Part shown: positions 54,148 to 63,384 of the stretch, one piece after another | Layout: each line of letters opens with the position of its first letter | Numbering within the stretch: the first letter of the stretch is position 1 | Origin: Pseudothauera lacus | GTDB lineage: Bacteria > Pseudomonadota > Gammaproteobacteria > Burkholderiales > Rhodocyclaceae | Length of the DNA: 64,000 bases | NCBI RefSeq assembly: GCF_003034845.1 | Contig: NZ_PZKC01000007.1 | Span: forward strand, 118,673-182,672 | Direction: 5' to 3' | Notes under the pieces: generated by a model | Seen by the model: only the letters and a program-made list of their open reading frames with translations | What the model was told of the DNA's origin: nothing | Databases searched by the model: none | Made by a program: the position numbers and the translations under genes

Positions 54148-56644
54148 GCTCGCCTGGCTCGATCTGCGCGGCAGCGGGCGCACCTTGTGGGTGTTCTGCG
54201 CCTGCCTCACGCTGGGCGTGACGCTGATCGCGGCCAGTGGTGGACTGTACCGCCAGGTCGGCGCCAGCCTGCTTGCCGATACCCGGGTGCTGTTCGGTGG
54301 CGATGTCGAGGTCCGCACCCGGGCGCCTTTGCCCGAGGGGATGCTGGAGTGGATGCAGGCGCGCGGCACGGTGTCGCGCCTGATCGAGTTTCGCACCATG
54401 CTGATGACAGAGGCTGGCGATGCGCATCTGGTCGAACTGCAGAGCACCGACGACGCCTATCCCCTCTACGGCGCCGTGCACCTCCTCCCCGCTCAGGCCT
54501 TGACTGACGCACTCGCCACCCGGGACGGCGTTCACGGCGCGGCAATCGACCGCGTCCTTGCCGACCGGCTGGCCCTGGCGGTCGGCGACCACATCGAACT
54601 GGGCATCAGCCTGCTGGAAGTGCGCGCCATCATCGCGCGCCAGCCCGACCGCAGCCTGCGTGCCGACTGGAGCGGTCCGCCGGTGCTGATCTCCGCCGCA
54701 GCGCTTGCAGACACGGCCTTGCTGCAACCGGGCAGTCGTCCGGACTATCGCTATCGGGTACGCAGCGAAACCCCGCCGGAGGCCTGGCGCGAGGCGTTCA
54801 TGAGCGCCTTTCCAGACAGCGAAGCCGAGGTGCGCACCTTCATCGAGCGCAATGCCCGCCTCGGTGAAGTACTCGGGCAGATCGGCTCAGGCGTGCTGTT
54901 GATCGGCTTCAGCGCGCTGTTCATCGGAGGCCTGGGGGTGTTCAACAGTGTCCAGGCTTACCTGCAGGGCAAACTCGGCACCCTCGCCACACTGCGAGCC
55001 ATCGGCTTGCGCGACGGACGACTTGCGGCCGTTTACCTGCTGCAGATCCTCATCCTGGCCAGTGCGTCGGCCCTCGCCGGAGTGCTGCTGGGCGCCTTGC
55101 TGGCAATGATCGGCAGCAGCGTCGTGGCCGAGCGCTTGCCGCTCGCCGGGAATTGGACCTTGCTGCTCGCGCCGCTCGCCGCCGCGTGGTTGATGGGGGT
55201 ACTGATCGCGTTGCTCTTCGCGCTGCCCGCGCTTGGCCGCGCGCTGACCGTCGAGCCGGCGGCCCTGTTCCGTGGCGTGCTCGGCGTCACCACCCGCACC
55301 CCGACCCTGGCCTGGCGGCTGACCGCCATCTGCGCCCTGGTGGCGATCGGATTTCTGCTCGTCGTGATGCCCGACCCGCTGTTCGGCCTTGCCTTTGTTG
55401 CCGCGTTGTTGCTGGTGCTGGCCTTGCTCGAAGGCCTGGTGCGACTGTTGCAAAGGGCGGCGCGGCGTCTGGCCGGAAGCCCCTGGCTGCTGGGACGATT
55501 CGCCTTGCGCATGGCCGTCACCGGTCTGTACCGGGCCGACTCGCCGCTGCGTCCGACACTGCTCTCACTGGGTTCCGCGCTCACGCTGTTGGTCGCGTCG
55601 ACCGTGGTGGTGCTGGCGCTGCTCCACACCATCGAGGAAACCGTACCGCAGCGCGCCCCGGCGCTGGTCTTCTACGACATCGCCGCCGCGCAGAAAGACG
55701 ACTTCGATGCCCTGGTGCATGAAGCCCCCTCGCTCGACCAGCTCGATCTCGCGCCTTTGGTGCTGGGCCGACTTGCGGCCGTCAGCGCCGAGGAGTTGCG
55801 CGACAGCGCCGACCCGCGACGCCGCCTGGAAGCACGTGACGAGCACAAGATGAGCACCCTGCAGAACAATTTCGACCAGGTAGTTATCACCCGTGGCGCC
55901 TGGTGGCCGGACGGCTACCGTGGTCCGGCACGGGTAGCCATGGAGGACCGCGAAGCGGATCAGCTCGGCCTGCAGATCGGCGACACACTGGTGTTCGAGA
56001 TCCTTGGCCAGCGGATCAGCGCCGAACTCGTCGCCATCTATGCCCAGAAGCGCTTTCAGTCGCGTCTGTGGCTGGAGGCAATTTTCTCCGACGGCGCGCT
56101 CGACCCCTTCATCACCCGCTACGTCGGCATGGCCTACATGAACGGAACTGATGCGGTCGCCACGCAGAATCGCATCGCCGCCGCGCAACCCAATGTGGTT
56201 ACGGTGCGCACCGACCTGCTCCTTGACGAAGCACGCGCCATCCTCGGTCGGGCTGCGGCCGGCCTGAGCGCGATTGCCGCAGTCACCCTGAGCGCCAGCC
56301 TGCTGGTGCTGGTCAGCATCATCGCCGCGAGCCGCACGCGGCAAATCTATCTCGCCACCTTGCTCAACACGCTAGGGGCCAGAGTCGGTGTCATCGGCCG
56401 CACCCTGTACCTGGAACATCTGCTGCTCGCCGCACTGACGACAGCCTTCGCCAGCGTTGCCGGCAGTGCGCTGGCCACACTGCTGCTGCACTACCGGCTC
56501 GAACTCGGCGCGCCCCCGGGCTGGCTCGCCGGCCCCGCGGTGGCAACGGCAATCAGCCTGGGGGCACTTGGATCGGGTGCGCATTACCTCCTGCGCCAGC
56601 TGCGTTTGTCGCCGGCGACGATCCTGCGCAGCGCCAGCACCTGA
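54131..56644 (+). CDS. FtsX-type ABC transporter permease (YbbP-like)
   Basis: An 837-residue permease with two FtsX cores (ten predicted TM helices in three clusters: residues ~20-40, ~255-410 and ~430-500 plus ~715-830) and large periplasmic loops. This duplicated architecture is that of YbbP/LolC-like exporters. Paired with the LolD-like ATPase by a 17-bp overlap. The substrate is unknown, perhaps a lipid or the polyene product because of location. Confidence 0.88.
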   Translation: MRSLLRLAWLDLRGSGRTLWVFCACLTLGVTLIAASGGLYRQVGASLLADTRVLFGGDVEVRTRAPLPEGMLEWMQARGTVSRLIEFRTMLMTEAGDAHLVELQSTDDAYPLYGAVHLLPAQALTDALATRDGVHGAAIDRVLADRLALAVGDHIELGISLLEVRAIIARQPDRSLRADWSGPPVLISAAALADTALLQPGSRPDYRYRVRSETPPEAWREAFMSAFPDSEAEVRTFIERNARLGEVLGQIGSGVLLIGFSALFIGGLGVFNSVQAYLQGKLGTLATLRAIGLRDGRLAAVYLLQILILASASALAGVLLGALLAMIGSSVVAERLPLAGNWTLLLAPLAAAWLMGVLIALLFALPALGRALTVEPAALFRGVLGVTTRTPTLAWRLTAICALVAIGFLLVVMPDPLFGLAFVAALLLVLALLEGLVRLLQRAARRLAGSPWLLGRFALRMAVTGLYRADSPLRPTLLSLGSALTLLVASTVVVLALLHTIEETVPQRAPALVFYDIAAAQKDDFDALVHEAPSLDQLDLAPLVLGRLAAVSAEELRDSADPRRRLEARDEHKMSTLQNNFDQVVITRGAWWPDGYRGPARVAMEDREADQLGLQIGDTLVFEILGQRISAELVAIYAQKRFQSRLWLEAIFSDGALDPFITRYVGMAYMNGTDAVATQNRIAAAQPNVVTVRTDLLLDEARAILGRAAAGLSAIAAVTLSASLLVLVSIIAASRTRQIYLATLLNTLGARVGVIGRTLYLEHLLLAALTTAFASVAGSALATLLLHYRLELGAPPGWLAGPAVATAISLGALGSGAHYLLRQLRLSPATILRSAST

Positions 56645-56726
56645 GGATGGCAGGAGCGGCCTCAGCGTCGCAAGTGCCAGGAGGATCGCCATCGAACGGC
56701 GCACGTTGCACGCTACAATCGCGCCC

Positions 56727-57539
56727 ATGACGCCCCCTGCACCCCGCCGCTGGCGCCCGTCCCCGCTCATCCAGCTGTCGATCGGCACCCACCTCGGTGC
56801 GCTCGGCGCGCTGCTGGCATGGCCGCAGCACTGGGCGGTGGCGCTGGCTGCGGTGTTCGCCTGCCATCTCGCCCTTACCGTGGCCGGATTGCTGCCGCGC
56901 TGCAGCCTGCTGGGGCCCAACCTCACCCGCCTGCCGGCGGCCGCCTGCGCGCGCCGCGAGATCGCCCTGACCATCGACGACGGCCCCGATCCGCAGGTCA
57001 CCCCGCAGGTGCTGGCGCTGCTCGACGAGGCCGGCGCGCGGGCGAGCTTCTTCTGCATCGGCGAACGCGCCGCCGCCCACCCCGAGCTGATCGCCGAGAT
57101 CGTCCGCCGCGGGCATACCGTGGAGAACCACTCGCAGCACCACCGCCACCATTTCTCGCTCTTCGGCCCGCGCCGCATCCATGCCGATGTCGCCGCCGCA
57201 CAGCACACCCTCGGCCAGCTCGCCGGCAGCACCCCGCACTTCTTCCGTGCCCCGGCGGGCCTGCGCAATCCCTTCCTGGAGCCGGTGCTGGCGCACCTGG
57301 GGCTGCGCCTGGCGGCGTGGACGCGGCGCGCCTACGACACCCGCGAGGGCGACCCCGCGCGCGTGCTCGCCCGCCTCTGCCAGGGGCTGACCGCCGGCGA
57401 CATCCTGCTGCTGCACGACGGCCATGCCGCCCGCACAGCCGATGGCCGGCCGGTGATCCTCGCCGTGCTGCCCGCCCTGCTCGAACGCATCGCCGCCGCC
57501 GGCCTGCGCCCCGTCACCCTGCGCCACGCCCTGCAATGA
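56727..57539 (+). CDS. Polysaccharide deacetylase (NodB-like)
   Basis: A 270-residue protein. Two hydrophobic helices (residues ~25-65) precede a NodB domain: TIDDGPDP (catalytic Asp and metal Asp), HSQHH (metal His pair), RAPAGLRNP and DILLLHDGH. It should remove acetyl groups from a sugar substrate. It opens the second block of the polyene cluster. A TACAAT -10 element lies only 7 bases upstream of the ATG, so its own promoter may give a very short leader. Overlaps the next gene by 4 bp. Confidence 0.87.
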   Translation: MTPPAPRRWRPSPLIQLSIGTHLGALGALLAWPQHWAVALAAVFACHLALTVAGLLPRCSLLGPNLTRLPAAACARREIALTIDDGPDPQVTPQVLALLDEAGARASFFCIGERAAAHPELIAEIVRRGHTVENHSQHHRHHFSLFGPRRIHADVAAAQHTLGQLAGSTPHFFRAPAGLRNPFLEPVLAHLGLRLAAWTRRAYDTREGDPARVLARLCQGLTAGDILLLHDGHAARTADGRPVILAVLPALLERIAAAGLRPVTLRHALQ

Positions 57540-58258
57540 CCGCTGCCTTTCGCAAACGGCTGCTCGATGCCGCCACCGCCCCCTATCGCCCCGCCGGGCA
57601 CTTCGCCTGGCATTTCGCCCGTGGCAAACTCAGCCGCGACCCGGTGTTCTTTGCCCTGCTGCGCGAGGGCATGCTGCCGGCGGCATGCCGCATCATCGAC
57701 CTCGGCTGCGGCCAGGCCCTGCTCGCCAACCTGCTCACCGCCGCGCAGCGCCTGCACGCTGCCGGCGACTGGCCAGCCGACTGGCCGCCGCCGCCACAAC
57801 TGACCGGCTACCGCGGCATCGAGCTGATGCCCAAGGACGTGGCGCGCGCGCAACCGGCGCTGCCGCCGGGCGCCGAGGTGGTGTGCGGCGACATCCGCCA
57901 CAGCGACTTCGGCCAGGCCAATCTGGCGATCATCCTCGACTCCCTGCACTACATCGACATCGCCGCGCAGAACGACGTGCTGACGCGCATCCGCGACACC
58001 CTGGCGCCCGCCGGCACCCTGGTACTGCGGGTGGGCGACGCTGCCGCCGGCCTGCCCTTCAAGCTGTGCATGTGGGTGGACCGCACGGTGACCTTCGTGC
58101 GCGGCCACCGCCTCGGGCAACTGCACTGCCGCCCGGCGGCCGACTGGCGTGCCACGCTGGAGTCGCTGGGTTTCGCGGTGCGCAGCATGCCGATGGACGC
58201 CGGCACCCCCTTCGCCAACACCCTGCTGCTGGCGCGGCTGGGCGGAGAGAACGGCTGA
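57536..58258 (+). CDS. SAM-dependent methyltransferase
   Basis: A 240-residue class I methyltransferase with motif I IIDLGCGQALLANLL, motif II VVCGDIRHSDF and ANLAIILDSLHY. Aryl-polyene products are often methylated on the aromatic ring. A tailoring role here is plausible from its place directly before the ketosynthase. The start overlaps the deacetylase stop. Confidence 0.82.
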   Translation: MTAAFRKRLLDAATAPYRPAGHFAWHFARGKLSRDPVFFALLREGMLPAACRIIDLGCGQALLANLLTAAQRLHAAGDWPADWPPPPQLTGYRGIELMPKDVARAQPALPPGAEVVCGDIRHSDFGQANLAIILDSLHYIDIAAQNDVLTRIRDTLAPAGTLVLRVGDAAAGLPFKLCMWVDRTVTFVRGHRLGQLHCRPAADWRATLESLGFAVRSMPMDAGTPFANTLLLARLGGENG

Positions 58259-58306
58259 GCCGGGCGGGTTTGTTAGAATCGCCCGATATTCCAGCGGAAC
58301 ACCTCC

Positions 58307-59506
58307 TTGAAGCCCCTGATCCTCTCCCACTACACCGCCACCAGTTGCCTGGGCGCCGGCCTCGCCGCCACCCGTGCGGCACTGGCCGACGGGCGCAGCG
58401 GCCTCACCCGCTGCGACTTCGAGACCGTCACCCTGGACACCTGGATCGGCCGCGTGGCGGGCGTTGAGGACGTGGCCATGGCCCCCGGGCTGGAAGCCTA
58501 CCGCGCCCGCAACAACCAGCTTGCCCTGCTCGGCCTGCAGCAGGACGGCTTCCTCGCCGCGGCGCGCGCCGCGGTGGCGCGCTACGGCGCGCAGCGTGTG
58601 GCGGTAATCCTCGGCACCAGCACCTCGGCGATCCTCGAAACCGAACTCGCCTACCGCCAGCGCGATCCGCGCAGCGGCGCTCTGCCGGCGGAATTCGATT
58701 ACCGCAGCACCCACAACATCCACTCGGTGTCCGAGTTCGTGCGCCGCGCGGTGGGCACCGCCGGGCCGGACTGGGTGATCTCCACCGCCTGTTCATCGGG
58801 CGCCAAGGTGTTCGCCGCCGCCGCGCGCCTGATCGCCACCGGGCTGGTCGATGCCGCCATCGTCGGCGGGGTGGATTCGCTGTGCCTGACCACGCTGTAC
58901 GGCTTCAACTCGCTGGAGCTGGTCGCGGCCTCGCCGTGCCGGCCCTACGATCCGGCACGCAACGGCATTTCCATCGGCGAAGCCGCCGCCTTCGCGCTGC
59001 TTGAACGCGCGCCGCAGACGCCGCCGCCCGGCGCAGTGCTGCTCTCCGGCTGCGGCGAATCGAGCGACGCCCACCACATGTCCTCGCCACATCCGCAGGG
59101 CCTGGGCGCGCGCCTGGCGATGGAGGCGGCGCTCACCGGCGCCGGCCTGGCACCGGCCGACATCGACTACATCAACCTGCACGGCACCGGCACCCCGGCC
59201 AACGACGCCGCCGAAGGGCTGGCGGTGCACACCCTGTTCGGCACCGCCACCCCGGCCAGCTCCACCAAGGGCGCTACCGGCCACACCCTGGGCGCGGCCG
59301 GCGCGCTGGAGGCGGTGTTCTGCGCCGTGGCGCTGGCCGACGGGCTGATTCCCGGCAGCCCCGGCACCACTGCGGTGGATCCCGCGATCGCCATCGATTA
59401 CGCCCGCGCAGCGCGCCCGGCAAGGCTGCGCCACGTGCTGAGCAACTCACTCGGCTTCGGCGGCACCAACTGCAGCCTGGTGTTCTCACGCGCGGCGGAG
59501 GCCTGA
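58307..59506 (+). CDS. Beta-ketoacyl-ACP synthase of the polyene cluster (ApeO-type)
   Basis: A 399-residue ketosynthase. The Cys-His-His triad is intact: TACSSG (C162), LHGTGTPAND (H292) and GATGHTLGAAGA (H326). It starts at TTG 58307 with a weak site; a TAGAAT -10 element at 58274-58279 suggests an internal promoter. It should catalyse chain extension together with the KS-like protein encoded next. Confidence 0.9.
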   Translation: MKPLILSHYTATSCLGAGLAATRAALADGRSGLTRCDFETVTLDTWIGRVAGVEDVAMAPGLEAYRARNNQLALLGLQQDGFLAAARAAVARYGAQRVAVILGTSTSAILETELAYRQRDPRSGALPAEFDYRSTHNIHSVSEFVRRAVGTAGPDWVISTACSSGAKVFAAAARLIATGLVDAAIVGGVDSLCLTTLYGFNSLELVAASPCRPYDPARNGISIGEAAAFALLERAPQTPPPGAVLLSGCGESSDAHHMSSPHPQGLGARLAMEAALTGAGLAPADIDYINLHGTGTPANDAAEGLAVHTLFGTATPASSTKGATGHTLGAAGALEAVFCAVALADGLIPGSPGTTAVDPAIAIDYARAARPARLRHVLSNSLGFGGTNCSLVFSRAAEA

Positions 59507-59510
59507 AACG

Positions 59511-60416
59511 ATGACCCTGACCGCCACCCCCACCCGCGCGCTGACCGCCCGCATTGCCGGCATCGGCCTGATCGGCCCCGGCCTCGACGACTGGCCGGCC
59601 GCCTGCGCCGTGCTGGCCGGCAGCTCCGCCCATGAGCCAGCCGCCACCCGCATCCCCACCCCGGACCTGCTGCCGGCGGCCGAACGCCGCCGCCTCGGCG
59701 CGGTGGTCAAGCTCGCCATCGCCACCGGCCTGCAGGCCGTGCGCGCCGCGGGCGGCGACGCGGCGACGCTGGCGACGGTGTTCGCCTCTTCGGGCGGCGA
59801 CGGCGCCAACTGCCACGCCATCTGCGAAACCCTGGCAGGGGCGGACCGGCTGATCTCGCCGACCCGCTTCCACAATTCGGTGAACAACGCCGCCTCCGGC
59901 TACTGGGGCATCGCGGTGCGCGCGATGGCACCCTCGACCACGGTGTCGGCCTTCGACGGCAGCCTCGGCGCCGGCCTCCTGGAAGCCTTCGCGCTGATCG
60001 CCGACAGCCGCGCGCCGGTGCTGCTGATCGTCTACGACCACCCCTACCCCGCCCCGCTCGACGCCACCCGCCCGCTGCCCGACGCCTTCGGCATGGCGCT
60101 GCTGCTGAGCCCGGCAGAGGCCGGCGAAGGCCCGCTGCTGAGCCTGAGCGGCTTCACCGCCGCGCCCGTCGACACCCTTGCCGAACCGGCCCTCGAAGCC
60201 CTGCGCCGCGGCATCCCGGCGGCGCGCGCGCTGCCCCTGCTCGCCCGCCTGGCGCGCGGCGAAAGCGGCGGCGTGGTACTCGACTACCTCGACGGCCTGC
60301 ACCTGCAGTTCGAGCTGGATGTCGGTCGGTCAAGCACCGTTCGGGCTGAGCCCGTCGAAGCCCGTTTGGAGGCACTGCCTGAGAACGCCCTTCGACAGGC
60401 TCAGGGCGAACGGTAG
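59511..60416 (+). CDS. KS-like chain-length factor (ApeC-type), repeat-derived C-terminus
   Basis: A 301-residue protein of the ketoacyl-synthase N-terminal family (PF13723-like) with FHNSVNNAASGYWGIAVRA where an active KS would have its Cys; no catalytic Cys is there. In aryl-polyene systems such a protein pairs with the KS as chain-length factor. The last ~27 residues (TVRAEPVEAR, LRQAQGER and between) are encoded by a REP-like repeat, so the native C-terminus has been replaced or extended. Confidence 0.82.
   Translation: MTLTATPTRALTARIAGIGLIGPGLDDWPAACAVLAGSSAHEPAATRIPTPDLLPAAERRRLGAVVKLAIATGLQAVRAAGGDAATLATVFASSGGDGANCHAICETLAGADRLISPTRFHNSVNNAASGYWGIAVRAMAPSTTVSAFDGSLGAGLLEAFALIADSRAPVLLIVYDHPYPAPLDATRPLPDAFGMALLLSPAEAGEGPLLSLSGFTAAPVDTLAEPALEALRRGIPAARALPLLARLARGESGGVVLDYLDGLHLQFELDVGRSSTVRAEPVEARLEALPENALRQAQGER
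60336..60414. repeat. Two-armed REP-like element in the CLF 3' end
   Basis: ACCGTTCGGGCTGAGCCCG..GAAG (60336-60360) and its inverted partner CTTCGACAGGCTCAGGGC..GGT (60390-60414) match in 22 of 25 bases around a 29-bp loop. It encodes the C-terminal tail and stop of the CLF gene. Confidence 0.75.
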
Positions 60417-60422
60417 CGCAAG

Positions 60423-60896
60423 GTGAATCTGAACGGCATGACTGCCGCGTTCCCCGACCGCGCCTGGATCCTCGCGCACATCCCGCACCAGGGCAGCATG
60501 TGCCTGCTCGATGCCGTCACCGCCTGGGACACGGTCCACGTCCGCTGCACCGCCAGCAGCCACCGCGACGCGGCCAATCCGCTGCGCGCCCACGGCCGCC
60601 TGGGGGTGATGACCGGCATCGAGTACGCCGCCCAGGCCATTGCTGTGCATGGCGCGCTGCTCGCCGGCGCGGACGCCCCGCCGGCGCCGGGTTTCCTCGG
60701 CAGCGCGCGCGGGGTGGAATGCCTGGTCGACCGCCTCGACGACCTCGACGCACCGCTCGAAATCGCCGCCGAACGCCTGTCGGGCGACGCCCGCACCCTG
60801 CTCTACGCCTTCACCGTCGCGGCCGCCGGACGCACGCTGCTGCGCGGGCGTGCGGCGGTGGTGCTGCAGGCCGACACCCCTCCTTCAACCTCCTGA
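60423..60896 (+). CDS. Hotdog-fold dehydratase (ApeP-type)
   Basis: A 157-residue hotdog protein with IPHQGSMCLLDAV near residue 20 and AAQAIAVHGAL. The former is the substrate-tunnel His segment of FabA/FabZ-like ApeP dehydratases. It likely works with the small hotdog protein at 44538. GTG 60423 is the first start. ATG 60438 is an alternative that keeps AAGGTG upstream and drops five residues. The repeat upstream may have displaced the original leader. Confidence 0.8.
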   Translation: MNLNGMTAAFPDRAWILAHIPHQGSMCLLDAVTAWDTVHVRCTASSHRDAANPLRAHGRLGVMTGIEYAAQAIAVHGALLAGADAPPAPGFLGSARGVECLVDRLDDLDAPLEIAAERLSGDARTLLYAFTVAAAGRTLLRGRAAVVLQADTPPSTS

Positions 60897-60912
60897 ACGG
60901 GAAGCCCCGCAT

Positions 60913-61635
60913 ATGACCCAGCGCGCCCTGGTCACCGGCGGCAGCGGCGGCATCGGCCGCGCGATCTGCCTGCGCCTCGCCACCGACGGCTACGAAGTCA
61001 TCGTTCACGCCAACCGTAATCTGGCCGCCGCCGAAGCCATCGCCGCGGAGATCCGGGCCGCCGGCGGGCAGGCACGGGCGGTGGCCTTCGACATCACCGA
61101 CGCCGAAGCCACGCGCGCCGCGCTGGAGGCCCTGCTCGCCGAACGCGCCGTACAGGTGCTGGTGAACAACGCCGGCCTGCACGACGATGCGGTCTTCCCC
61201 GGCATGTCGGCCACGCAGTGGCAGCGCGTCATCGACGTGAACCTCAACGGCTTCTTCAATGTCACCCAGCCCCTCACCCTGCCGATGATCCGCACCCGCC
61301 GCGGGCGCATCATCAACATCAGCTCGGTGGCCGCACTGGCCGGCAACCGCGGCCAGGTCAACTACGCCGCCGCCAAGGGCGCGCTGCATTCCGCCACCAA
61401 GGCGCTGGCGCTGGAGCTCGCCCCACGCGGGGTGACGGTGAACGCGGTGGCACCGGGCATCATCGCCACCGCGATGATCGAAGGCAGCTTCGACACCGAG
61501 GCGGTATCCCGCCTGGTGCCGATGAAGCGCGCCGGCACGCCGCAGGAGGTCGCCGACCTGGTCGGCTTCCTGGCCTCCGACCAGGCCGCCTACATCACCG
61601 GCCAGGTGATCTCGATCAACGGCGGGATGATCTGA
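60913..61635 (+). CDS. 3-oxoacyl-ACP reductase (FabG-like, ApeQ-type)
   Basis: A 240-residue SDR. The NADP(H)-binding motif VTGGSGGIGRAI, NNAG, catalytic Ser (NISSVAALAG) and Y-x-x-x-K (YAAAKGALH) are all present, with INGGMI at the end as in FabG. It reduces the beta-keto group in each polyene extension cycle. Seventeen bases follow the dehydratase stop. Last recognisable biosynthetic gene of the cluster in this window. Confidence 0.92.
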   Translation: MTQRALVTGGSGGIGRAICLRLATDGYEVIVHANRNLAAAEAIAAEIRAAGGQARAVAFDITDAEATRAALEALLAERAVQVLVNNAGLHDDAVFPGMSATQWQRVIDVNLNGFFNVTQPLTLPMIRTRRGRIINISSVAALAGNRGQVNYAAAKGALHSATKALALELAPRGVTVNAVAPGIIATAMIEGSFDTEAVSRLVPMKRAGTPQEVADLVGFLASDQAAYITGQVISINGGMI

Positions 61636-61639
61636 AATC

Positions 61640-62944
61640 ATGACCACCCCTGCGGACGCCCTGCAAGCCGTCAGCGTGCACCACGCCGAAACGCTGCTGT
61701 TCTTCACCCTGCTGCAGCTCGCCATCATCATCCTCGCCGCGCGCGCCGGCGGCATCCTGGCGGTGCGTTGGGGGCAGTCCTCGGCGGTGGGCGAGATCAT
61801 CACCGGCATCCTGCTCGGCCCCTCGCTGTTCGGCTGGGCGATGCCGGAGGTGTTCGACTACGTCTTCCACAGCGCGCCGCCCGAGCCGATGCAGATCCTC
61901 TCCCAGGTCGGCCTGCTGCTGCTGATGTTCCAGATCGGCCTGGAGTTCGACTTCGGCCACCTCAACGAACGCAAGCACCGCCGCACCGTGATGTGGGTGG
62001 CCGGCGCCGGCCTGCTGACGCCCTTCGCCCTCGGTTTCGGGCTGGGCTGGACGGTGCCGGCGATGCAGGTGCCGGGCAACAGCGCACTGCTCACCGGACT
62101 GTTCATCGCCACCGCATTCTCGATCACCGCACTGCCCATCCTCGGGCGCATCATGATCGAGTTCCAGCTCACCCGCAGCCCGCTCGGCGTCATCGCCATC
62201 AGCGCCGCGGCGATCAACGACGTCATCGGCTGGCTGCTGCTGGCGCTGGTCTCCACCCTCGCGGTATCGCACTTCCAGCCGCTCGCCTTCGGCCTCAAGA
62301 TCGCCATGGTGCTGGGCTTCTTCGCGCTGTGCTGGTGGGGCGTGCGCCCGCTTGCCAAGCGCATGGTGCGCGCCGCCCGCCCGCGCCGCGGGCGCTTCCC
62401 GCCCACCCTGATGGGCGCGCTGCTGGCGCTGATCTTCGTGGCCGGCATGAGCACCTACCAGCTCGGCATCTTCGCCATCTTCGGCGGCTTCATGATGGGC
62501 GTGATCCTGCACGACGAACCCGGCCTGCGCGAAGCCTGGAACACCCGCGTCGGCCACTTCGTCACGGTGTTCTTCCTGCCCATCTTCTTCACCTACACCG
62601 GCCTGCGCACCGACATCGGCAGCCTCGATTCACTGGAAGCCTGGGGCTGGTGCGTGCTGGTGGTGGGGCTGGCCACCCTGGGCAAGTTCGGCGGCTCCTG
62701 GCTCGCCGCGCGGCGCTGCGGCCTCGGCCACCACGAGGCCAGCATCCTCGGCATCATGATGAACACCCGCGCGCTGATGGAACTGGTGGTGATCAACGTC
62801 GGCTACGACCTCGGGGTGATCTCGCAGGAAGTGTTCACCATGCTGGTGATCATGGCCATCGCCAGCACCGTGGTCACCACCCCCTGCCTGCGCTGGTGGC
62901 TGCCCAGGATCGGCCACCGCCTGCCGGCGGCGGTGCGGGAGTAG
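61640..62944 (+). CDS. CPA2-family cation:proton antiporter (KefB/GerN-like)
   Basis: A 434-residue membrane protein with 12-13 hydrophobic segments. The start QSSAVGEIITGILLGPSLFG and FIATAFSITALPILGRIM are CPA2 (Na+/H+ exchanger) signatures, and AAINDVIGWLL carries the transport-essential Asp. There is no C-terminal TrkA/RCK domain. Only four bases follow the reductase stop, so it may be cotranscribed with the polyene block, but it is not a known pathway component. Confidence 0.87.
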   Translation: MTTPADALQAVSVHHAETLLFFTLLQLAIIILAARAGGILAVRWGQSSAVGEIITGILLGPSLFGWAMPEVFDYVFHSAPPEPMQILSQVGLLLLMFQIGLEFDFGHLNERKHRRTVMWVAGAGLLTPFALGFGLGWTVPAMQVPGNSALLTGLFIATAFSITALPILGRIMIEFQLTRSPLGVIAISAAAINDVIGWLLLALVSTLAVSHFQPLAFGLKIAMVLGFFALCWWGVRPLAKRMVRAARPRRGRFPPTLMGALLALIFVAGMSTYQLGIFAIFGGFMMGVILHDEPGLREAWNTRVGHFVTVFFLPIFFTYTGLRTDIGSLDSLEAWGWCVLVVGLATLGKFGGSWLAARRCGLGHHEASILGIMMNTRALMELVVINVGYDLGVISQEVFTMLVIMAIASTVVTTPCLRWWLPRIGHRLPAAVRE

Positions 62945-63079
62945 GCGAGTCACCGGTGAACCTCGCTGACGGCGGCGGCTTGCGGTACGGCTCGTCCGTA
63001 ATCAGCACCAACAGCTCCTGCGCTTGTTCCGCAGCGTAGCGGGCAGGGCGTCCGGTTGGCGGAGGGGCTGGGCACCTTG

Positions 63080-63379
63080 TTAGGTGTGACTCGCCTCGGC
63101 ATGAAGTTTCAAACCGAGAGCGCGAACGACCTTAAGAATTGTGTCGAAGCCGGGGCTGCGTTCGCCGGAAAGAGCCTTATAGAGGCTTTCGCGGGAGAGT
63201 CCCGCATCGCGGGCGACCTGGGCCATGCCTCTGGCACGGGCGATATCGCCAAGGGCCTTTGCGATAAAGGCGGCATCTCCGTCTGCCTCTTCAAGGCAAG
63301 CTTCGAGATAGGCGGCCATCTCCTCAGGGGTTCGGAGATGTTCTGAAACGTCGTAGCGAGTGGTAGATGTCTTGGCCAT
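63080..63379 (-). CDS. HI1420-type antitoxin (XRE-like)
   Basis: A 99-residue protein with the helix-turn-helix ARARGMAQVARDAGLSRESLYKALSGERSP. It belongs to the dnstrm_HI1420 addiction-module antidote family (TIGR02684 type). It follows its toxin gene by 5 bp, the reverse toxin-first order usual for this family. Confidence 0.85.
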   Translation of the reverse strand: MAKTSTTRYDVSEHLRTPEEMAAYLEACLEEADGDAAFIAKALGDIARARGMAQVARDAGLSRESLYKALSGERSPGFDTILKVVRALGLKLHAEASHT

Positions 63380-63384
63380 AGCGG

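Noticed and set aside
56691..56719. A full leaderless promoter for the polysaccharide deacetylase
   Set aside because: TACAAT is a good -10 element, but ATCGAA as the -35 is weak; mentioned only in the gene entry.
62990..63085. A second attC-like site left of the HI1419/HI1420 pair
   Set aside because: GTTAGGT fits an R box, but the opposite box (CACCAAC) deviates and the stem pairing is poor.
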